A model generated the notes under the pieces. It had not been told where the DNA came from. It searched no databases and worked only from the letters and a program-made list of their open reading frames with translations. This document shows, in pieces, positions 39,733 through 48,830 of a stretch of DNA of 60,493 bases. A program made the position numbers and the translations under genes. The stretch comes from CADCVW01 sp035644935 (GTDB lineage Bacteria > Pseudomonadota > Alphaproteobacteria > Sphingomonadales > Sphingomonadaceae). The stretch covers positions 1 to 60,493 of the forward strand of contig DASQNO010000056.1 of the NCBI GenBank assembly GCA_035644935.1. The letters run 5' to 3'. Position 1 is the first letter of the stretch; every line of letters begins with the position of its first letter.

Positions 39733-41826
39733 TTGAAACCGCGGTTCACCCATGGCGCGGTCGGGATCGGCCTGTACGCGGCACTCGCCAGCGCGACGGC
39801 CACGGCGCAGACGGCCCCGCCGTCCGACACCGACCCGACGCAAAGCGGCCCCCGGTCGGGCGAGCGCACCTTCTACGAAGCCGCCTATTTTCAGCGGTTC
39901 GCGCCCTCCACCGCGCTGGACATCGTCCGGCGCGTGCCCGGCTTCAGCATGGAAAGCGGCAACAGCGACGTGCGCGGGTTCGGCGGCGCGGCGGGCAATG
40001 TTGTGATCAACGGCGCGCGCCCCACCTCCAAGTCCGAATCGATCGACACGATCCTATCGCGAATCCCCGCGAGCCGGGTGACGCGGGTGGAGATCGGATC
40101 GGGCGACCTGTTCGGCAGCGAGTTCGCTGGGCGGGCGCAGGTCGTGAACGTTGTGCTGAACAGCGCCGGCGGATTGTCCGGCACCGCAAGCGCGGCGCTG
40201 CAACGCGCGTTCACGGGCCAGGTCAGCCCGTCCGGCAGCCTGTCCGTTTTGACGAAGCGCGGCGAGTCCACGTTCAACCTTGCCGGAGCCTTCGACCGCT
40301 TCCGCTTTCCGGAGCGCGGCACCGACGTGGTTACGCGGATTGCGACGGGCGAGCGGCTGGAGCTGCGCGAGAAGTTCAACGACGGTCGCGAACAGGGCGG
40401 CAGCCTGTCGGGATCATGGGCGCACGAAGCTGGTGAGAACCGTACCGCCCATCTGAACTTCCGCGTCGCGGACAATCACTTCAAGCTGAACCAGGACAAC
40501 GACGTTTTTCCCCTGAGCGGACCGGTGCGCGACGACCGCCTGTCGCAGGACAGCAAGGCGCGCGACTACGAAGTCGGCGGCGACGTTACGCGCCCCTTGT
40601 GGGGCGGCGGGGTCAAGCTGATCGGGCTGGCGACGCGCCGCCACCGCGACAGCAGCGACGTGTCGCTTAACCGCGTCGGGGGCGGGGTGATCGGCGGTTT
40701 CGCGCAAAGCTCCGACAATCAGCGCAACGAGACGGTGGCGCGGCTGCTCTGGTCGCGCGGCAACCTGCGGGGCTGGAGCGTCGAGGTCGGGGCGGAAGGC
40801 GCGCTCAACAGCCTGGACAGCGACGTCCAGCTGTTCGGGATCGGCGAAGGCGGCGCGCGGACGCGGATCGACCTGCCCGTCGATCAGGCGAAGGTCGAGG
40901 AGTATCGCGGCGAGGCGTTCGTCAATGCCGGCCGCAAGCTGGCGCCCAACCTGCGCGTCGATGCCGGGCTGACGTTCGAGGCGTCGCGCCTGACCGTCAC
41001 GGGCGACACGGAAGCGGAGCGCAGCTTGCGTTTCCTCAAGCCGTCGCTGACGCTGGACTGGCGGCCGGGCAGGTCGTGGCATGCGCAGCTCAGCGTCAAG
41101 CGCACGGTCGCGCAGCTCGACTTCAACGACTTCATTTCCGCCGCCGAGCTCACCAACGACCGCATCGACGCGGGCAACGCCGAGCTGCTGCCCCAGCGGG
41201 CGTGGGTGACGCTGCTGACGATCGACCGCCCGATCTTGAAGGACGGCACGGCCAAGCTGGAACTCGGCTACGATCATATCTCGCTGCTCCAGGATCGCGT
41301 TCCGACGCCCGAAGGCTTCGACGCGCCGGGCAATCTCGGCATGGGCCGCAAGGCGTTCGCCAACCTGACGATCGATGCGCCGCTGGGCGGGTTCGGGATC
41401 AAGGGAGGTCGCCTCAACTTCAACGTGCTTGGCCAGCGTACGGCCGTGCGCGATCCGTATACCGGCGAAGACCGACGGTTCAGCGGCGCGCTGCACTGGG
41501 ACTTCAACCTCAACTATCGCCAGGATCTCGGCCGCTACGCCTATGGCCTGGGCTATTACGCGCAGCCCCGCCGCCCCTTCTTTCGCCGCAACGAGATCGA
41601 CGAGCCGAACTCGGGCGAGCGGCGGGTCAACGTCTTCGCCGAATATCGTCCCACCGCGAGCAGCACGCTGACGCTGTCCGTGGACAACGTCCTCAACAAC
41701 CCGTTCCGCCGTTTCCGGACGTTCTTCGACCCGGACCGCAGCAATCCGGTGCCGGTGATCTTCGAGGCGCGCGAGCGGTTCCAGCCGCGCTCGATGCTGC
41801 TGCGGTACAAGCACAACTTCGGGTAA
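39733..41826 (+). CDS. TonB-dependent receptor, N-terminal plug type
   Basis: About 697 aa from TTG 39733, nine bases after a GGGGG run; TTG 39718 is an alternative. Signal peptide MKPRFTHGAVGIGLYAALASATATAQ. The plug domain has TALDIVRRVPGFSME, VRGFGGAAGNVVINGARP and SRVTRVEIGSGDLFGSEFAG. The barrel follows and ends in an aromatic-flanked strand (MLLRYKHNFG). No TonB box is obvious. It should import a siderophore, glycan or other ligand across the outer membrane. It interrupts the leftward sdh genes and has no transport partners beside it. Confidence 0.88.
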   Translation: MKPRFTHGAVGIGLYAALASATATAQTAPPSDTDPTQSGPRSGERTFYEAAYFQRFAPSTALDIVRRVPGFSMESGNSDVRGFGGAAGNVVINGARPTSKSESIDTILSRIPASRVTRVEIGSGDLFGSEFAGRAQVVNVVLNSAGGLSGTASAALQRAFTGQVSPSGSLSVLTKRGESTFNLAGAFDRFRFPERGTDVVTRIATGERLELREKFNDGREQGGSLSGSWAHEAGENRTAHLNFRVADNHFKLNQDNDVFPLSGPVRDDRLSQDSKARDYEVGGDVTRPLWGGGVKLIGLATRRHRDSSDVSLNRVGGGVIGGFAQSSDNQRNETVARLLWSRGNLRGWSVEVGAEGALNSLDSDVQLFGIGEGGARTRIDLPVDQAKVEEYRGEAFVNAGRKLAPNLRVDAGLTFEASRLTVTGDTEAERSLRFLKPSLTLDWRPGRSWHAQLSVKRTVAQLDFNDFISAAELTNDRIDAGNAELLPQRAWVTLLTIDRPILKDGTAKLELGYDHISLLQDRVPTPEGFDAPGNLGMGRKAFANLTIDAPLGGFGIKGGRLNFNVLGQRTAVRDPYTGEDRRFSGALHWDFNLNYRQDLGRYAYGLGYYAQPRRPFFRRNEIDEPNSGERRVNVFAEYRPTASSTLTLSVDNVLNNPFRRFRTFFDPDRSNPVPVIFEARERFQPRSMLLRYKHNFG

Positions 41827-41835
41827 CGGCAGGCC

Positions 41836-43224
41836 TCACGCGGCCTCCGCTTCGGAAGCCTCGCCCCGGCCGCGGGCCCAGTCGAGGTTGCGGGTGAGAT
41901 ACATGACCCCGGCGAGCGCGGCGAAGAGCATCAGGGAGCCGATCAGCAGCGAGTAGGCCTCAAGGCTGAGCAGGATGTAGAGCACCACGTACAGCGCGCC
42001 GAGCAGCCCTGCGATGAACCCCGCGCGCCGCCAGCTCTTGAGCACCGCGGCGCTGTAGGCGGTGAGCAGGCCGACGATCGCGGCGGACGCGACGAGGTAG
42101 GCGGCGGTGAAGCCGATCACTTCGCTGAACGCCAGCAGCAGCACGAAGAACAGGATCAGACCGGCGCCGACCATCAGATATTCGACGGAGGACACGCGCA
42201 CGCCGCCGATGATGTCGAACAGCAGGAAGGCGAGGAAGGTGAAGCCGATGAACAGGAAGCCGTATTTGGTCGCGCGGTTGACCTGCGCGTAGATATCGAC
42301 CGGCTGCGTCAGGTCGATGCGCGCCTCCTGCGGGCCGGGCGCGGCTTGCCCGGCGCCCGCGGGTCGTGCGCGGGGGTCGCCGGCATCCTGCGTCGTCACG
42401 AGCGAGCGGCCCAGCGCGAGGTTGCCGACGCGCCACGCCGCGTCGAAGCCGCGCGGGCCCACCTGCCGCGTGACGGGAAGGAAGCCGCCGCCGAAGCTCG
42501 GGTGCGCCCAGCTCGACCGCACGCGCCAGCGCGTGTCGCCGGCGTTGGGCTGCATGGCGAGCCAGCCGTTGCCGCGGAAGGTGAACACGAACTGCGCGTT
42601 CATTGGCCCTGCGCGCAACGCGTTCGCATCCGCGAAGGAGAAGAACCCCGACCCGCCCGTCTCCGACGTGCCGCCGCCCGGGTGCAGGGCCAGCGCGCGG
42701 CCGTCGACCACGACCGCCGGCGGAGCGCCGACCAACCCGCGCGCGTCGGACAGGCCGAAGCGCAATTCGGCGCGGTCGAGCGCGAGTTCGTCGACCGTGA
42801 CGCCGAAGCGGGCGAGGTCGCGCGGCAGCGCGAAGCGCGCACCGCCCCTGACGCTCGCCTGATAGACGACCGCCTCGTAGATCGACCGCTGCCGCCGCTC
42901 GGGCGCGACCAGCGTTTCGAGGTTGACGCTTTCCGGCGCCAGCTTGAGCTCGCGCCACACCTGCCGCGCACGGGTTACCTGCTGACCGGTCTCGACCACG
43001 GTCTCGCTGACCGTTTCCAGATAGGGCACAACGAGCAGCGGCCCGGCGATCAATTGCGGCCCGCCCCATCCTTCCGCAATCGACGCCCGCGCCGTCTCCG
43101 ATTGCGCCTGCCGGTCGGAGAGGAGGCCCCAGACGACGGCCAGCGGCACCGCGAGAATGACGCTGATGAGAATGGCCAAGGCCAGCTTAAAGCCCGGCGT
43201 GCGGTCGGTCGATAACAGGGCCAT
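41836..43224 (-). CDS. creD: CreD family inner membrane protein
   Basis: A 462-aa protein. One N-terminal membrane helix (FKLALAILISVILAVPLAVVWGLL), the GWGGPQLIAGPLLVVPY motif of CreD, a large periplasmic domain to about residue 320, then five to six hydrophobic helices. In E. coli CreD is induced by the CreBC two-component system and linked to envelope stress and colicin resistance; in Stenotrophomonas it affects envelope integrity. No creBC here. It converges on the TonB receptor with eight bases between stops. Confidence 0.9.
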   Translation of the reverse strand: MALLSTDRTPGFKLALAILISVILAVPLAVVWGLLSDRQAQSETARASIAEGWGGPQLIAGPLLVVPYLETVSETVVETGQQVTRARQVWRELKLAPESVNLETLVAPERRQRSIYEAVVYQASVRGGARFALPRDLARFGVTVDELALDRAELRFGLSDARGLVGAPPAVVVDGRALALHPGGGTSETGGSGFFSFADANALRAGPMNAQFVFTFRGNGWLAMQPNAGDTRWRVRSSWAHPSFGGGFLPVTRQVGPRGFDAAWRVGNLALGRSLVTTQDAGDPRARPAGAGQAAPGPQEARIDLTQPVDIYAQVNRATKYGFLFIGFTFLAFLLFDIIGGVRVSSVEYLMVGAGLILFFVLLLAFSEVIGFTAAYLVASAAIVGLLTAYSAAVLKSWRRAGFIAGLLGALYVVLYILLSLEAYSLLIGSLMLFAALAGVMYLTRNLDWARGRGEASEAEAA

Positions 43225-43639
43225 GGGTTATCCTTGGATGGGGGTCGATCTGATGTCTGCCCTAGCGCCGGAAGAGGTGAGCGGCATGAGCAAAGCGTGA
43301 GCTTTTGCCAAGGAACGCGCTCCGCCGGCGCGGTTTGCGCGCTTCAGCCGCGGTCCCGACCGACGTCGCCGGTCAGCGTCGGCCGGGCGAAGTTCGCGAA
43401 GTTCCTAGTGTGGAAGCCTTTTGTCCGACTGGATGGTCGGGGCGGACTGCCGCCGAAGCGAGAATCAACGAAAGCAAAGAGCCCGGCGGGTGGGGTTCGA
43501 CTCAGCCGCCGGGAGAGCATGGCAGACAGGAGGCGTGTAGGACAGCGAGTCTTTCGGGGGCGTAAGATGTCCCTGAGTGGCCCGTTCGGCGGAGGTCGAG
43601 AATCTTGCAATACGCGTATAGCGAGGGTAGAAACGAGCC
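43225..43639. other. 415-bp stretch without a gene between creD and the toxin-antitoxin pair
   Basis: It holds the creD promoter on the left and the antitoxin promoter on the right. CCCGGCGG and CCGCCGGG (43482-43489, 43506-43513) form a hairpin around GGGGTTCGACTC, which resembles a tRNA T-arm but has no tRNA body around it. No frame resembles a known protein. Confidence 0.5.
43610..43619. promoter_or_regulatory. Palindrome ATACGCGTAT, candidate antitoxin operator
   Basis: A 10-bp perfect palindrome 20 bases before the antitoxin ATG. Ribbon-helix-helix antitoxins repress their own operons by binding short palindromes in this position. Confidence 0.5.
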
Positions 43640-43858
43640 ATGTTAGCGATCCGCCTCGACCCTGCTCTTGAGGAGCGCCTGGCCGCGCTGGCCGCCAAGA
43701 CCGGTCGGACGAAGACGTTCTACGCGCGCGCGGCGATCGAAGAGTATATCGAGGACATGGAGGACTATTTCCTGGCCGAAGAGCGCATGCGCGACTTCAA
43801 GCCGGGGGACGGCACCCCGCTCGAGCAGGTGAAGGCCGAACTTGGCCTGGGCGATTGA
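43640..43858 (+). CDS. RelB/CopG-type antitoxin
   Basis: A 72-aa protein. The N-terminus LAIRLDPALEERLAALAAKTG followed by TKTFYARAAIEEYIEDMEDY is a ribbon-helix-helix fold typical of RelB-like antitoxins; the acidic C-terminal half should bind the toxin. It overlaps the toxin gene by 17 bases. The palindrome at 43610-43619 is its likely operator. Confidence 0.88.
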   Translation: MLAIRLDPALEERLAALAAKTGRTKTFYARAAIEEYIEDMEDYFLAEERMRDFKPGDGTPLEQVKAELGLGD

Positions 43859-44114
43859 GTTCGAGCGGCACGCGCAAAAGGAACTGGAAGGTCTGGGGCG
43901 CGAGACGGCGGCGCGCATCGTCCGCACGCTCGAAACCCGGATCGCAAGCCTCGCCGACGCGCGCGCGATCGGCAACCCGCTGTCTGGCGAATGGTCGGGC
44001 TACTGGCGCTATCGCTTCGGCGACTACCGCGTCATCGCACGGATCGAGGACGAGCGGGTGACCATCATCGTCGTCAGGGTTGCGCATCGGCGAGAGGCGT
44101 ACCGGCGGCGTTGA
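43842..44114 (+). CDS. RelE/ParE family toxin
   Basis: A 90-aa protein from TTG 43842 within the end of the antitoxin gene. IEFERHAQKELEGLGRETAARIVRTL and the strands YWRYRFGDYRVIARIEDERVTIIVVRVAHRREAYRR match the RelE/ParE fold, including the basic C-terminal residues used by mRNA-cleaving RelE. Whether the target is ribosomal mRNA or gyrase cannot be told from sequence. The module lies in the block separating sdhA from sdhB. Confidence 0.88.
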   Translation: MAWAIEFERHAQKELEGLGRETAARIVRTLETRIASLADARAIGNPLSGEWSGYWRYRFGDYRVIARIEDERVTIIVVRVAHRREAYRRR

Positions 44115-44161
44115 TCGTCTTTGGCTTGCCAGAACTTGGGCTTCCTACGCCGCTGAACAAC

Positions 44162-44467
44162 TCAAGTCAGGATGATCGCGCCCGACAGCAACACGGTGGA
44201 TAGCAGCAATCCCCCCACGATCGTCCGAACGCACCGACGCTCCGCCTGGGCGATCCGCACCTCCAGCTGCGCCAGCGCCAGCGCCAGGTCCGCGCGCGTC
44301 GGCACGTCGGCGAGCAATGCGGCCGCGTCGACGGCAGGCGCATGCTCGGTTACGCCGCCGCTGCGCTGCTGCTTGAGCCAGCCGAACACCGTCCGCGCCG
44401 TGTCGCGCACCAGCGGGTCACGCATTGCCTGCGCCGCCGTGGCGATCACGCCGGCCGGGATGGCCAT
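44162..44467 (-). CDS. 101-aa tail-anchored protein coupled to sdhA
   Basis: The ATG at 44467 shares one base with the sdhA stop (TGATG), a sign of translational coupling. The N-terminal helical part (MAIPAGVIATAAQAMRDP) leads to an Ala/Leu-rich amphipathic helix (ADLALALAQLEVRIAQAERR) and one C-terminal membrane helix (TIVGGLLLSTVLLSGAIIL). No named family is recognised. Its place after sdhA, where sdhB would be expected, suggests a role with complex II or simply a hitch-hiker left when the operon was broken. Confidence 0.7.
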   Translation of the reverse strand: MAIPAGVIATAAQAMRDPLVRDTARTVFGWLKQQRSGGVTEHAPAVDAAALLADVPTRADLALALAQLEVRIAQAERRCVRTIVGGLLLSTVLLSGAIILT

Positions 44468-46311
44468 CAGTACACCCGCGCCTTGGGCTTGATGTACTGG
44501 ACCTCGTCGGTGAGCGTGTATTCGTGCACCGGGCGGTAGTCGATCGCGACCTTGCCGCGCTTGCCGGCCCAGCCGTCGAACCAGCTGACCGTGTGCTTCA
44601 TCCAGTTGGCGTCGTCGCGCGTCGGGTAGTCCTCGTGCATGTGCGCGCCGCGGGATTCCTTGCGGTTGGCGGCGGAGTGCATGGTGACCACAGCCTGGCT
44701 CAGCATGTTGTCGAGCTCGAGCGTCTCGACCAGATCGGTGTTCCAGATCAGCGAGCGGTCGGTGATGCCGACGTCGGCCAGCTGGCCGTAGATCTCGTCG
44801 ATCGCGACCACGCCTTCCCCCAGCGTCTTGTCCGTGCGGAACACGGCGCAGTCGCGCTGCATAATGCGTTGCATGCGGCCGCGAATGATCGCGCTCGGCG
44901 TGCTGCCCTTGGCCTGGCGGAAGTGGTCCAGGCGCGTGAGCGCAGGAATTTCGCTCCCCGGCGGCAGCGGCTTGTGCGCGGTGCCGGGCTTGATGATCTC
45001 GGCCAAGCGGTGGCCGGTGGCGCGGCCGAACACGACGAGGTCGATCAGGCTGTTGGAGCCCAGGCGGTTGGCGCCGTGAACCGAAACGCACGCCGCCTCG
45101 CCGAGCGCGAACAGGCCGGGGACGACCGAGTCCGGGTCGCCGTTCTTCAGCGTCACGACCTCGCCGTGATAATTACAGGGGATGCCGCCCATGTTGTAGT
45201 GGACGGTGGGCGACACCGGGATGGGCGCGCGCGTAAGATCGACGTTGGCGAAGACCTTGGCGGTTTCCGAAATGCCGGGCAGCCGCTCCGCCAGGATCGC
45301 GCCGTCGATATGGTCGAGGTGAAGGTAGATATGGTCCTTCTCCTTGCCGACGCCGCGGCCTTCGCGGATTTCCATCGCCATCGAGCGCGAGACGACGTCG
45401 CGCGAGGCGAGGTCCTTGGCGGACGGGGCGTAGCGTTCCATGAACCGCTCGCCTTCGGAATTGGTGAGGTAGCCCCCCTCCCCGCGCGCGCCTTCGGTGA
45501 TGAGCACGCCAGCGCCATAGATGCCGGTCGGGTGGAACTGGACGAACTCCATGTCCTGCAGCGGCAGACCAGCGCGCAGCACCATCGCGTTGCCGTCCCC
45601 AGTGCAGCTGTGCGCGGAGGTCGCCGAGAAGTAGCAACGGCCGTAGCCGCCAGTGGCGAGCACCACCGAATGCGCACGGAAACGGTGGATGGAACCGTCG
45701 TCCATGCACAAGGCAATCAAGCCGCGGCAGACGGGCCCGTCGGGCGTTTCCTCCATGATGAGGTCGAGCGCGAAATATTCAATGTAGAAGTCGGCGTCGT
45801 ACTTCAGGCTCTGCTGATAGAGCGAATGCAGCATCGCGTGCCCGGTGCGGTCGGCGGCGGCGCAGGTGCGCTGCGCCGGCGGGCCTTCGCCCATTGCCTG
45901 CGTCATGCCGCCGAAGGCGCGCTGGTAGATCTTGCCTTCCTTGGTGCGGCTGAACGGCACGCCGGCATGCTCCAGCTCGTACACGGCGGCCGGCGCCTCA
46001 CGGCACAGATATTCGATTGCGTCCTGGTCGCCGAGCCAGTCGGACCCCTTGACGGTGTCGTACATGTGCCAGGTCCAGTGGTCCGGACCCATGTTGCCCA
46101 GCGCAGCGGCGATGCCGCCCTGCGCCGCGACCGTGTGGCTGCGCGTCGGGAACAGCTTGGTGACGCAGGCGGTCTTCAGCCCGGCGCCGGCCGCGCCCAT
46201 GGTGGCGCGCAGGCCCGATCCGCCCGCGCCGACGACGACGACGTCGTAGCTGTGGTCGATGATCTTGTAGGCGGCTTTTTCGGACGACGTGTTTTGCGAG
46301 GTTTGGGACAT
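44467..46311 (-). CDS. sdhA: Succinate dehydrogenase flavoprotein subunit
   Basis: A 614-aa protein. FAD-binding VVVVGAGGSGLRAT, covalent-FAD His59 in RSHTVAAQGG, active-site HPTGIYGAGVLITEGARGEGG and C-terminal HTVSWFDGWAGKRGKVAIDYRPVH are all present. It oxidises succinate to fumarate at the inner membrane. The ATG follows the sdhD stop with no spacer; downstream it overlaps a small membrane-protein gene instead of being followed by sdhB. Confidence 0.96.
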   Translation of the reverse strand: MSQTSQNTSSEKAAYKIIDHSYDVVVVGAGGSGLRATMGAAGAGLKTACVTKLFPTRSHTVAAQGGIAAALGNMGPDHWTWHMYDTVKGSDWLGDQDAIEYLCREAPAAVYELEHAGVPFSRTKEGKIYQRAFGGMTQAMGEGPPAQRTCAAADRTGHAMLHSLYQQSLKYDADFYIEYFALDLIMEETPDGPVCRGLIALCMDDGSIHRFRAHSVVLATGGYGRCYFSATSAHSCTGDGNAMVLRAGLPLQDMEFVQFHPTGIYGAGVLITEGARGEGGYLTNSEGERFMERYAPSAKDLASRDVVSRSMAMEIREGRGVGKEKDHIYLHLDHIDGAILAERLPGISETAKVFANVDLTRAPIPVSPTVHYNMGGIPCNYHGEVVTLKNGDPDSVVPGLFALGEAACVSVHGANRLGSNSLIDLVVFGRATGHRLAEIIKPGTAHKPLPPGSEIPALTRLDHFRQAKGSTPSAIIRGRMQRIMQRDCAVFRTDKTLGEGVVAIDEIYGQLADVGITDRSLIWNTDLVETLELDNMLSQAVVTMHSAANRKESRGAHMHEDYPTRDDANWMKHTVSWFDGWAGKRGKVAIDYRPVHEYTLTDEVQYIKPKARVY

Positions 46312-46701
46312 CTAGTTGGCGGTTCCGCGAAAGGCGATCTGAAGGACGGCGAAGATGGCGGCGGCGCCACCGGCGACGGACAGGAAAACCAGCGCGACGT
46401 TGGACAGAACCCGCGTCCCTTCGTCGTGGACGTAATCGTCAAGTACGACCTGCATGCCCTGTTTCAAGTGCACGAAGGTGGTGGCGATCAGCAGCACCAT
46501 CAGCACTGCGTTGAACGGGGAGCTCAGCCAGTTGACCACCGTGGTGTGGCTCATGTCGGGCAGGCGGAGCAGCGAGACCACGAACCAGACGAACAGCGGC
46601 AGGGTCGCCAGGCTGATCATGCGCTCGGTCGCCCAGTGCGCGCCACCGACGCCGGAGGACCCCAGCCCCCGGACGCGGCCGATCCCCGTGCCAGTGCCCA
46701 T
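46312..46701 (-). CDS. sdhD: Succinate dehydrogenase membrane anchor subunit
   Basis: A 129-aa protein from the ATG at 46701, which overlaps the sdhC stop by one base (TAATG). Three hydrophobic helices (residues about 28-45, 58-77, 95-120) and the HLKQGMQVVLDDYVHDEGTR segment at the end of the second are those of SdhD. It anchors complex II and helps bind quinone. In-frame codons up to 46770 lie inside sdhC. Confidence 0.92.
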   Translation of the reverse strand: MGTGTGIGRVRGLGSSGVGGAHWATERMISLATLPLFVWFVVSLLRLPDMSHTTVVNWLSSPFNAVLMVLLIATTFVHLKQGMQVVLDDYVHDEGTRVLSNVALVFLSVAGGAAAIFAVLQIAFRGTAN

Positions 46702-47093
46702 TATTTCACTCCCAAGATGTAGGCCCAGATCGCGGCGGTGACCACGAAGGAACCGATGATCGTGATCCACGACCAGCGCCGGTTCGTCCGCAGTTCGTAC
46801 CCCGCGCCGATGTCCAACACGTAGTGCCGAATGCCGCCACCGGTGTGGAACACCAGCGCCCAGGTCAGCCCGACGCCGACCAGGATGCCGAGCCAGCTCG
46901 TGGCGACGTCCAGGAAGCTGTTATAAGCCTCCGCGCCGGTGGCGGCGGCGACAAGCCACCACACGAACCCGGCGGCGCCGACGATGCTGAGACCGACGCC
47001 GGTCACGCGGTTGAGGATGGACACCGCCATGTGCGGCCCCCAGCGCCAGATCGTGAGGTGCGGGGAGAGCGGGCGGGCGGTGTTGCGGTGCAT
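46701..47093 (-). CDS. sdhC: Succinate dehydrogenase cytochrome b556 subunit
   Basis: A 130-aa protein from the ATG at 47093. RPLSPHLTIWRWGPHMAVSILNRVTG is the family signature; three helices follow, and His in LVFHTGGGIRHYVLD should ligate heme b. First gene of sdhC-sdhD-sdhA. The region between it and the divergent SDR gene (47094-47208) must carry the sdh promoter. Confidence 0.93.
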   Translation of the reverse strand: MHRNTARPLSPHLTIWRWGPHMAVSILNRVTGVGLSIVGAAGFVWWLVAAATGAEAYNSFLDVATSWLGILVGVGLTWALVFHTGGGIRHYVLDIGAGYELRTNRRWSWITIIGSFVVTAAIWAYILGVK

Positions 47094-47208
47094 GGAGATA
47101 ATCCTGGCAGTTTGGCATCCTCTTAGGACCCCCGCCACCCGTTGCAAGCAACCGGGGTTACTCAGGGCCCCTCTCCCCATCCGCGGATGTCCCTGCTAGG
47201 CGCGGGCC

Positions 47209-47910
47209 ATGTCCCTCAACATCCTCGTCACCGGCAGCAGCCGCGGCATCGGCGCCGCCATCGTGGATGCGCTGCCCGGCCACAACGTCGTCGGCCACGC
47301 CACCAGCACGGGCGACGGGCGCATCGCCGCCGACCTGTCGCAAGCCGGCGCCGCTCCCGCCCTGTGGAACGAGGCGCTGGAGCGGCTGGGCGGCCGCATC
47401 GACGTCCTGATCAACAATGCAGGCGTGTTCGAAGCCGCGCCGATCGACGACGGGCACGACGCGTGGCTGGCCTCGTGGGAACGCACGATGACGGTGAACC
47501 TCACCGCGTCGGCGGAATTGTGCCGGCTCGCCGTGCTGCACTTTGGGGAGCGCGGCGTCGGGCGCATCGTCAACGTCGCCAGCCGGGCCGCCTATCGCGG
47601 CGATTCGCCCGCGCACTGGCATTATGCCGCGTCCAAGGCGGGCATGGTGGCGATGACCAAGACGATCGCCCGCGCCTACGCCCCCGGCGGCGTGCTCGCC
47701 TTCGCCGTTTGCCCGGGGTTCACGATGACGGGAATGGCGGAGGACTATCTTGCCAGCCGCGGCGGCGACAAATTGCTGGCCGACATCCCGCTGGGCCGCG
47801 TCGCCGACCCGGAGGAGGTCGGCCGCACCGTCGCGTGGCTGGCGACGGACGCGCCGGCTTCGATGACGGGCGCGGTGCTCGACATCAACGGGGCGAGCTA
47901 TGTCCGCTAG
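47209..47910 (+). CDS. SDR family oxidoreductase
   Basis: A 233-aa short-chain dehydrogenase. TGSSRGIG cofactor loop, NNAG, YAASK catalytic Tyr-Lys and DINGASYVR at the C-terminus are seen. Its length is short for the family, with little after the last strand. Substrate unknown. The gene overlaps prmA by 11 bases and shares its direction, so the two are probably one transcript divergent from the sdh operon. Confidence 0.87.
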   Translation: MSLNILVTGSSRGIGAAIVDALPGHNVVGHATSTGDGRIAADLSQAGAAPALWNEALERLGGRIDVLINNAGVFEAAPIDDGHDAWLASWERTMTVNLTASAELCRLAVLHFGERGVGRIVNVASRAAYRGDSPAHWHYAASKAGMVAMTKTIARAYAPGGVLAFAVCPGFTMTGMAEDYLASRGGDKLLADIPLGRVADPEEVGRTVAWLATDAPASMTGAVLDINGASYVR

Positions 47911-48820
47911 CTGGCGAACGCAGTCCGCGGCGAGTTGGAAGCTGACGCTGCCCTGCACCCGGGCGGAGGCGGAGGCGATCGCGCTGGCCGACGATCCCCT
48001 GCCCGGCGTCGAACCCGCGCCCGTGCTGATGACCAACGAGCCGGACCCGGACCGGCCGGACGCATGGACGCTGTCCGCTTATTTCGAGGGCGAGCCCGAC
48101 GCCGAGGTGCTGGACCGCGTTCGCGCGCTGGTGGCGGGTGACGCGCCCGGTACGCTGGAGGCGCTGGGCGACGAGGATTGGGTCACCGCGAGCCAGCGCG
48201 GCATGGCGCCGGTGCGCGCCGGGCGCTTTTACGTCCACACGCCGGCGCACCGCGACGACGTGCCGCCCGGCGCGGTGGCGTTCGAGATCGACGCGGGCCG
48301 CGCGTTCGGGACGGGACATCACGAGACCACGGCGGGCTGCCTCCATGCACTGGACGAGCTCGCCGCCGCGCATCGCTTCGCCAACATCGCGGACATCGGC
48401 ACGGGTACCGGCCTGCTCGCCTTCGCCGCGCACCGCCTGTGGCCGGACGCGCGCGTCATCGGGTCCGACATCGACCCGATCTCCGTCGACGTCAGCGCGG
48501 TCAACGCGCACGTCAACGGCGTGCCGCTGGGAACGGGCGCCGGCGAGATCCTGCTGGTCGTCGCGGACGGTACGGACGCGCCCGAGCTGCGGGACCGCGC
48601 GCCCTTCGACCTGCTGATCGCCAACATCCTGGCGGGGCCGCTGATCGAGATGGCGGAGGACTTCGGCGCCGCGCTGGCGCCGGGCGGAACGCTGATGCTG
48701 GCGGGCCTGCTGGGCCGTCAGGCGGACGCGGTCGAGGCGGCGTACCGCGCGGTCGGCGTCACGCCCGAACGCCGCCATGTGCGCGGCGACTGGCCGACGC
48801 TGGTGCTGCGCAAGCTCTAG
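47900..48820 (+). CDS. prmA: Ribosomal protein L11 methyltransferase
   Basis: A 306-aa protein. The N-terminal half is the substrate-recognition domain; the SAM fold begins near FEIDAGRAFGTGHHETTAGCL, with ADIGTGTGLLAFAA, GSDIDPISVDVSAVNAHVNG and LLIANILAGPL (the Asn-x-Leu-Ala motif). PrmA trimethylates lysines and the N-terminus of L11. The ATG lies inside the end of the SDR gene. Confidence 0.93.
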   Translation: MSASWRTQSAASWKLTLPCTRAEAEAIALADDPLPGVEPAPVLMTNEPDPDRPDAWTLSAYFEGEPDAEVLDRVRALVAGDAPGTLEALGDEDWVTASQRGMAPVRAGRFYVHTPAHRDDVPPGAVAFEIDAGRAFGTGHHETTAGCLHALDELAAAHRFANIADIGTGTGLLAFAAHRLWPDARVIGSDIDPISVDVSAVNAHVNGVPLGTGAGEILLVVADGTDAPELRDRAPFDLLIANILAGPLIEMAEDFGAALAPGGTLMLAGLLGRQADAVEAAYRAVGVTPERRHVRGDWPTLVLRKL

Positions 48821-48830
48821 ACTCGCCTGC

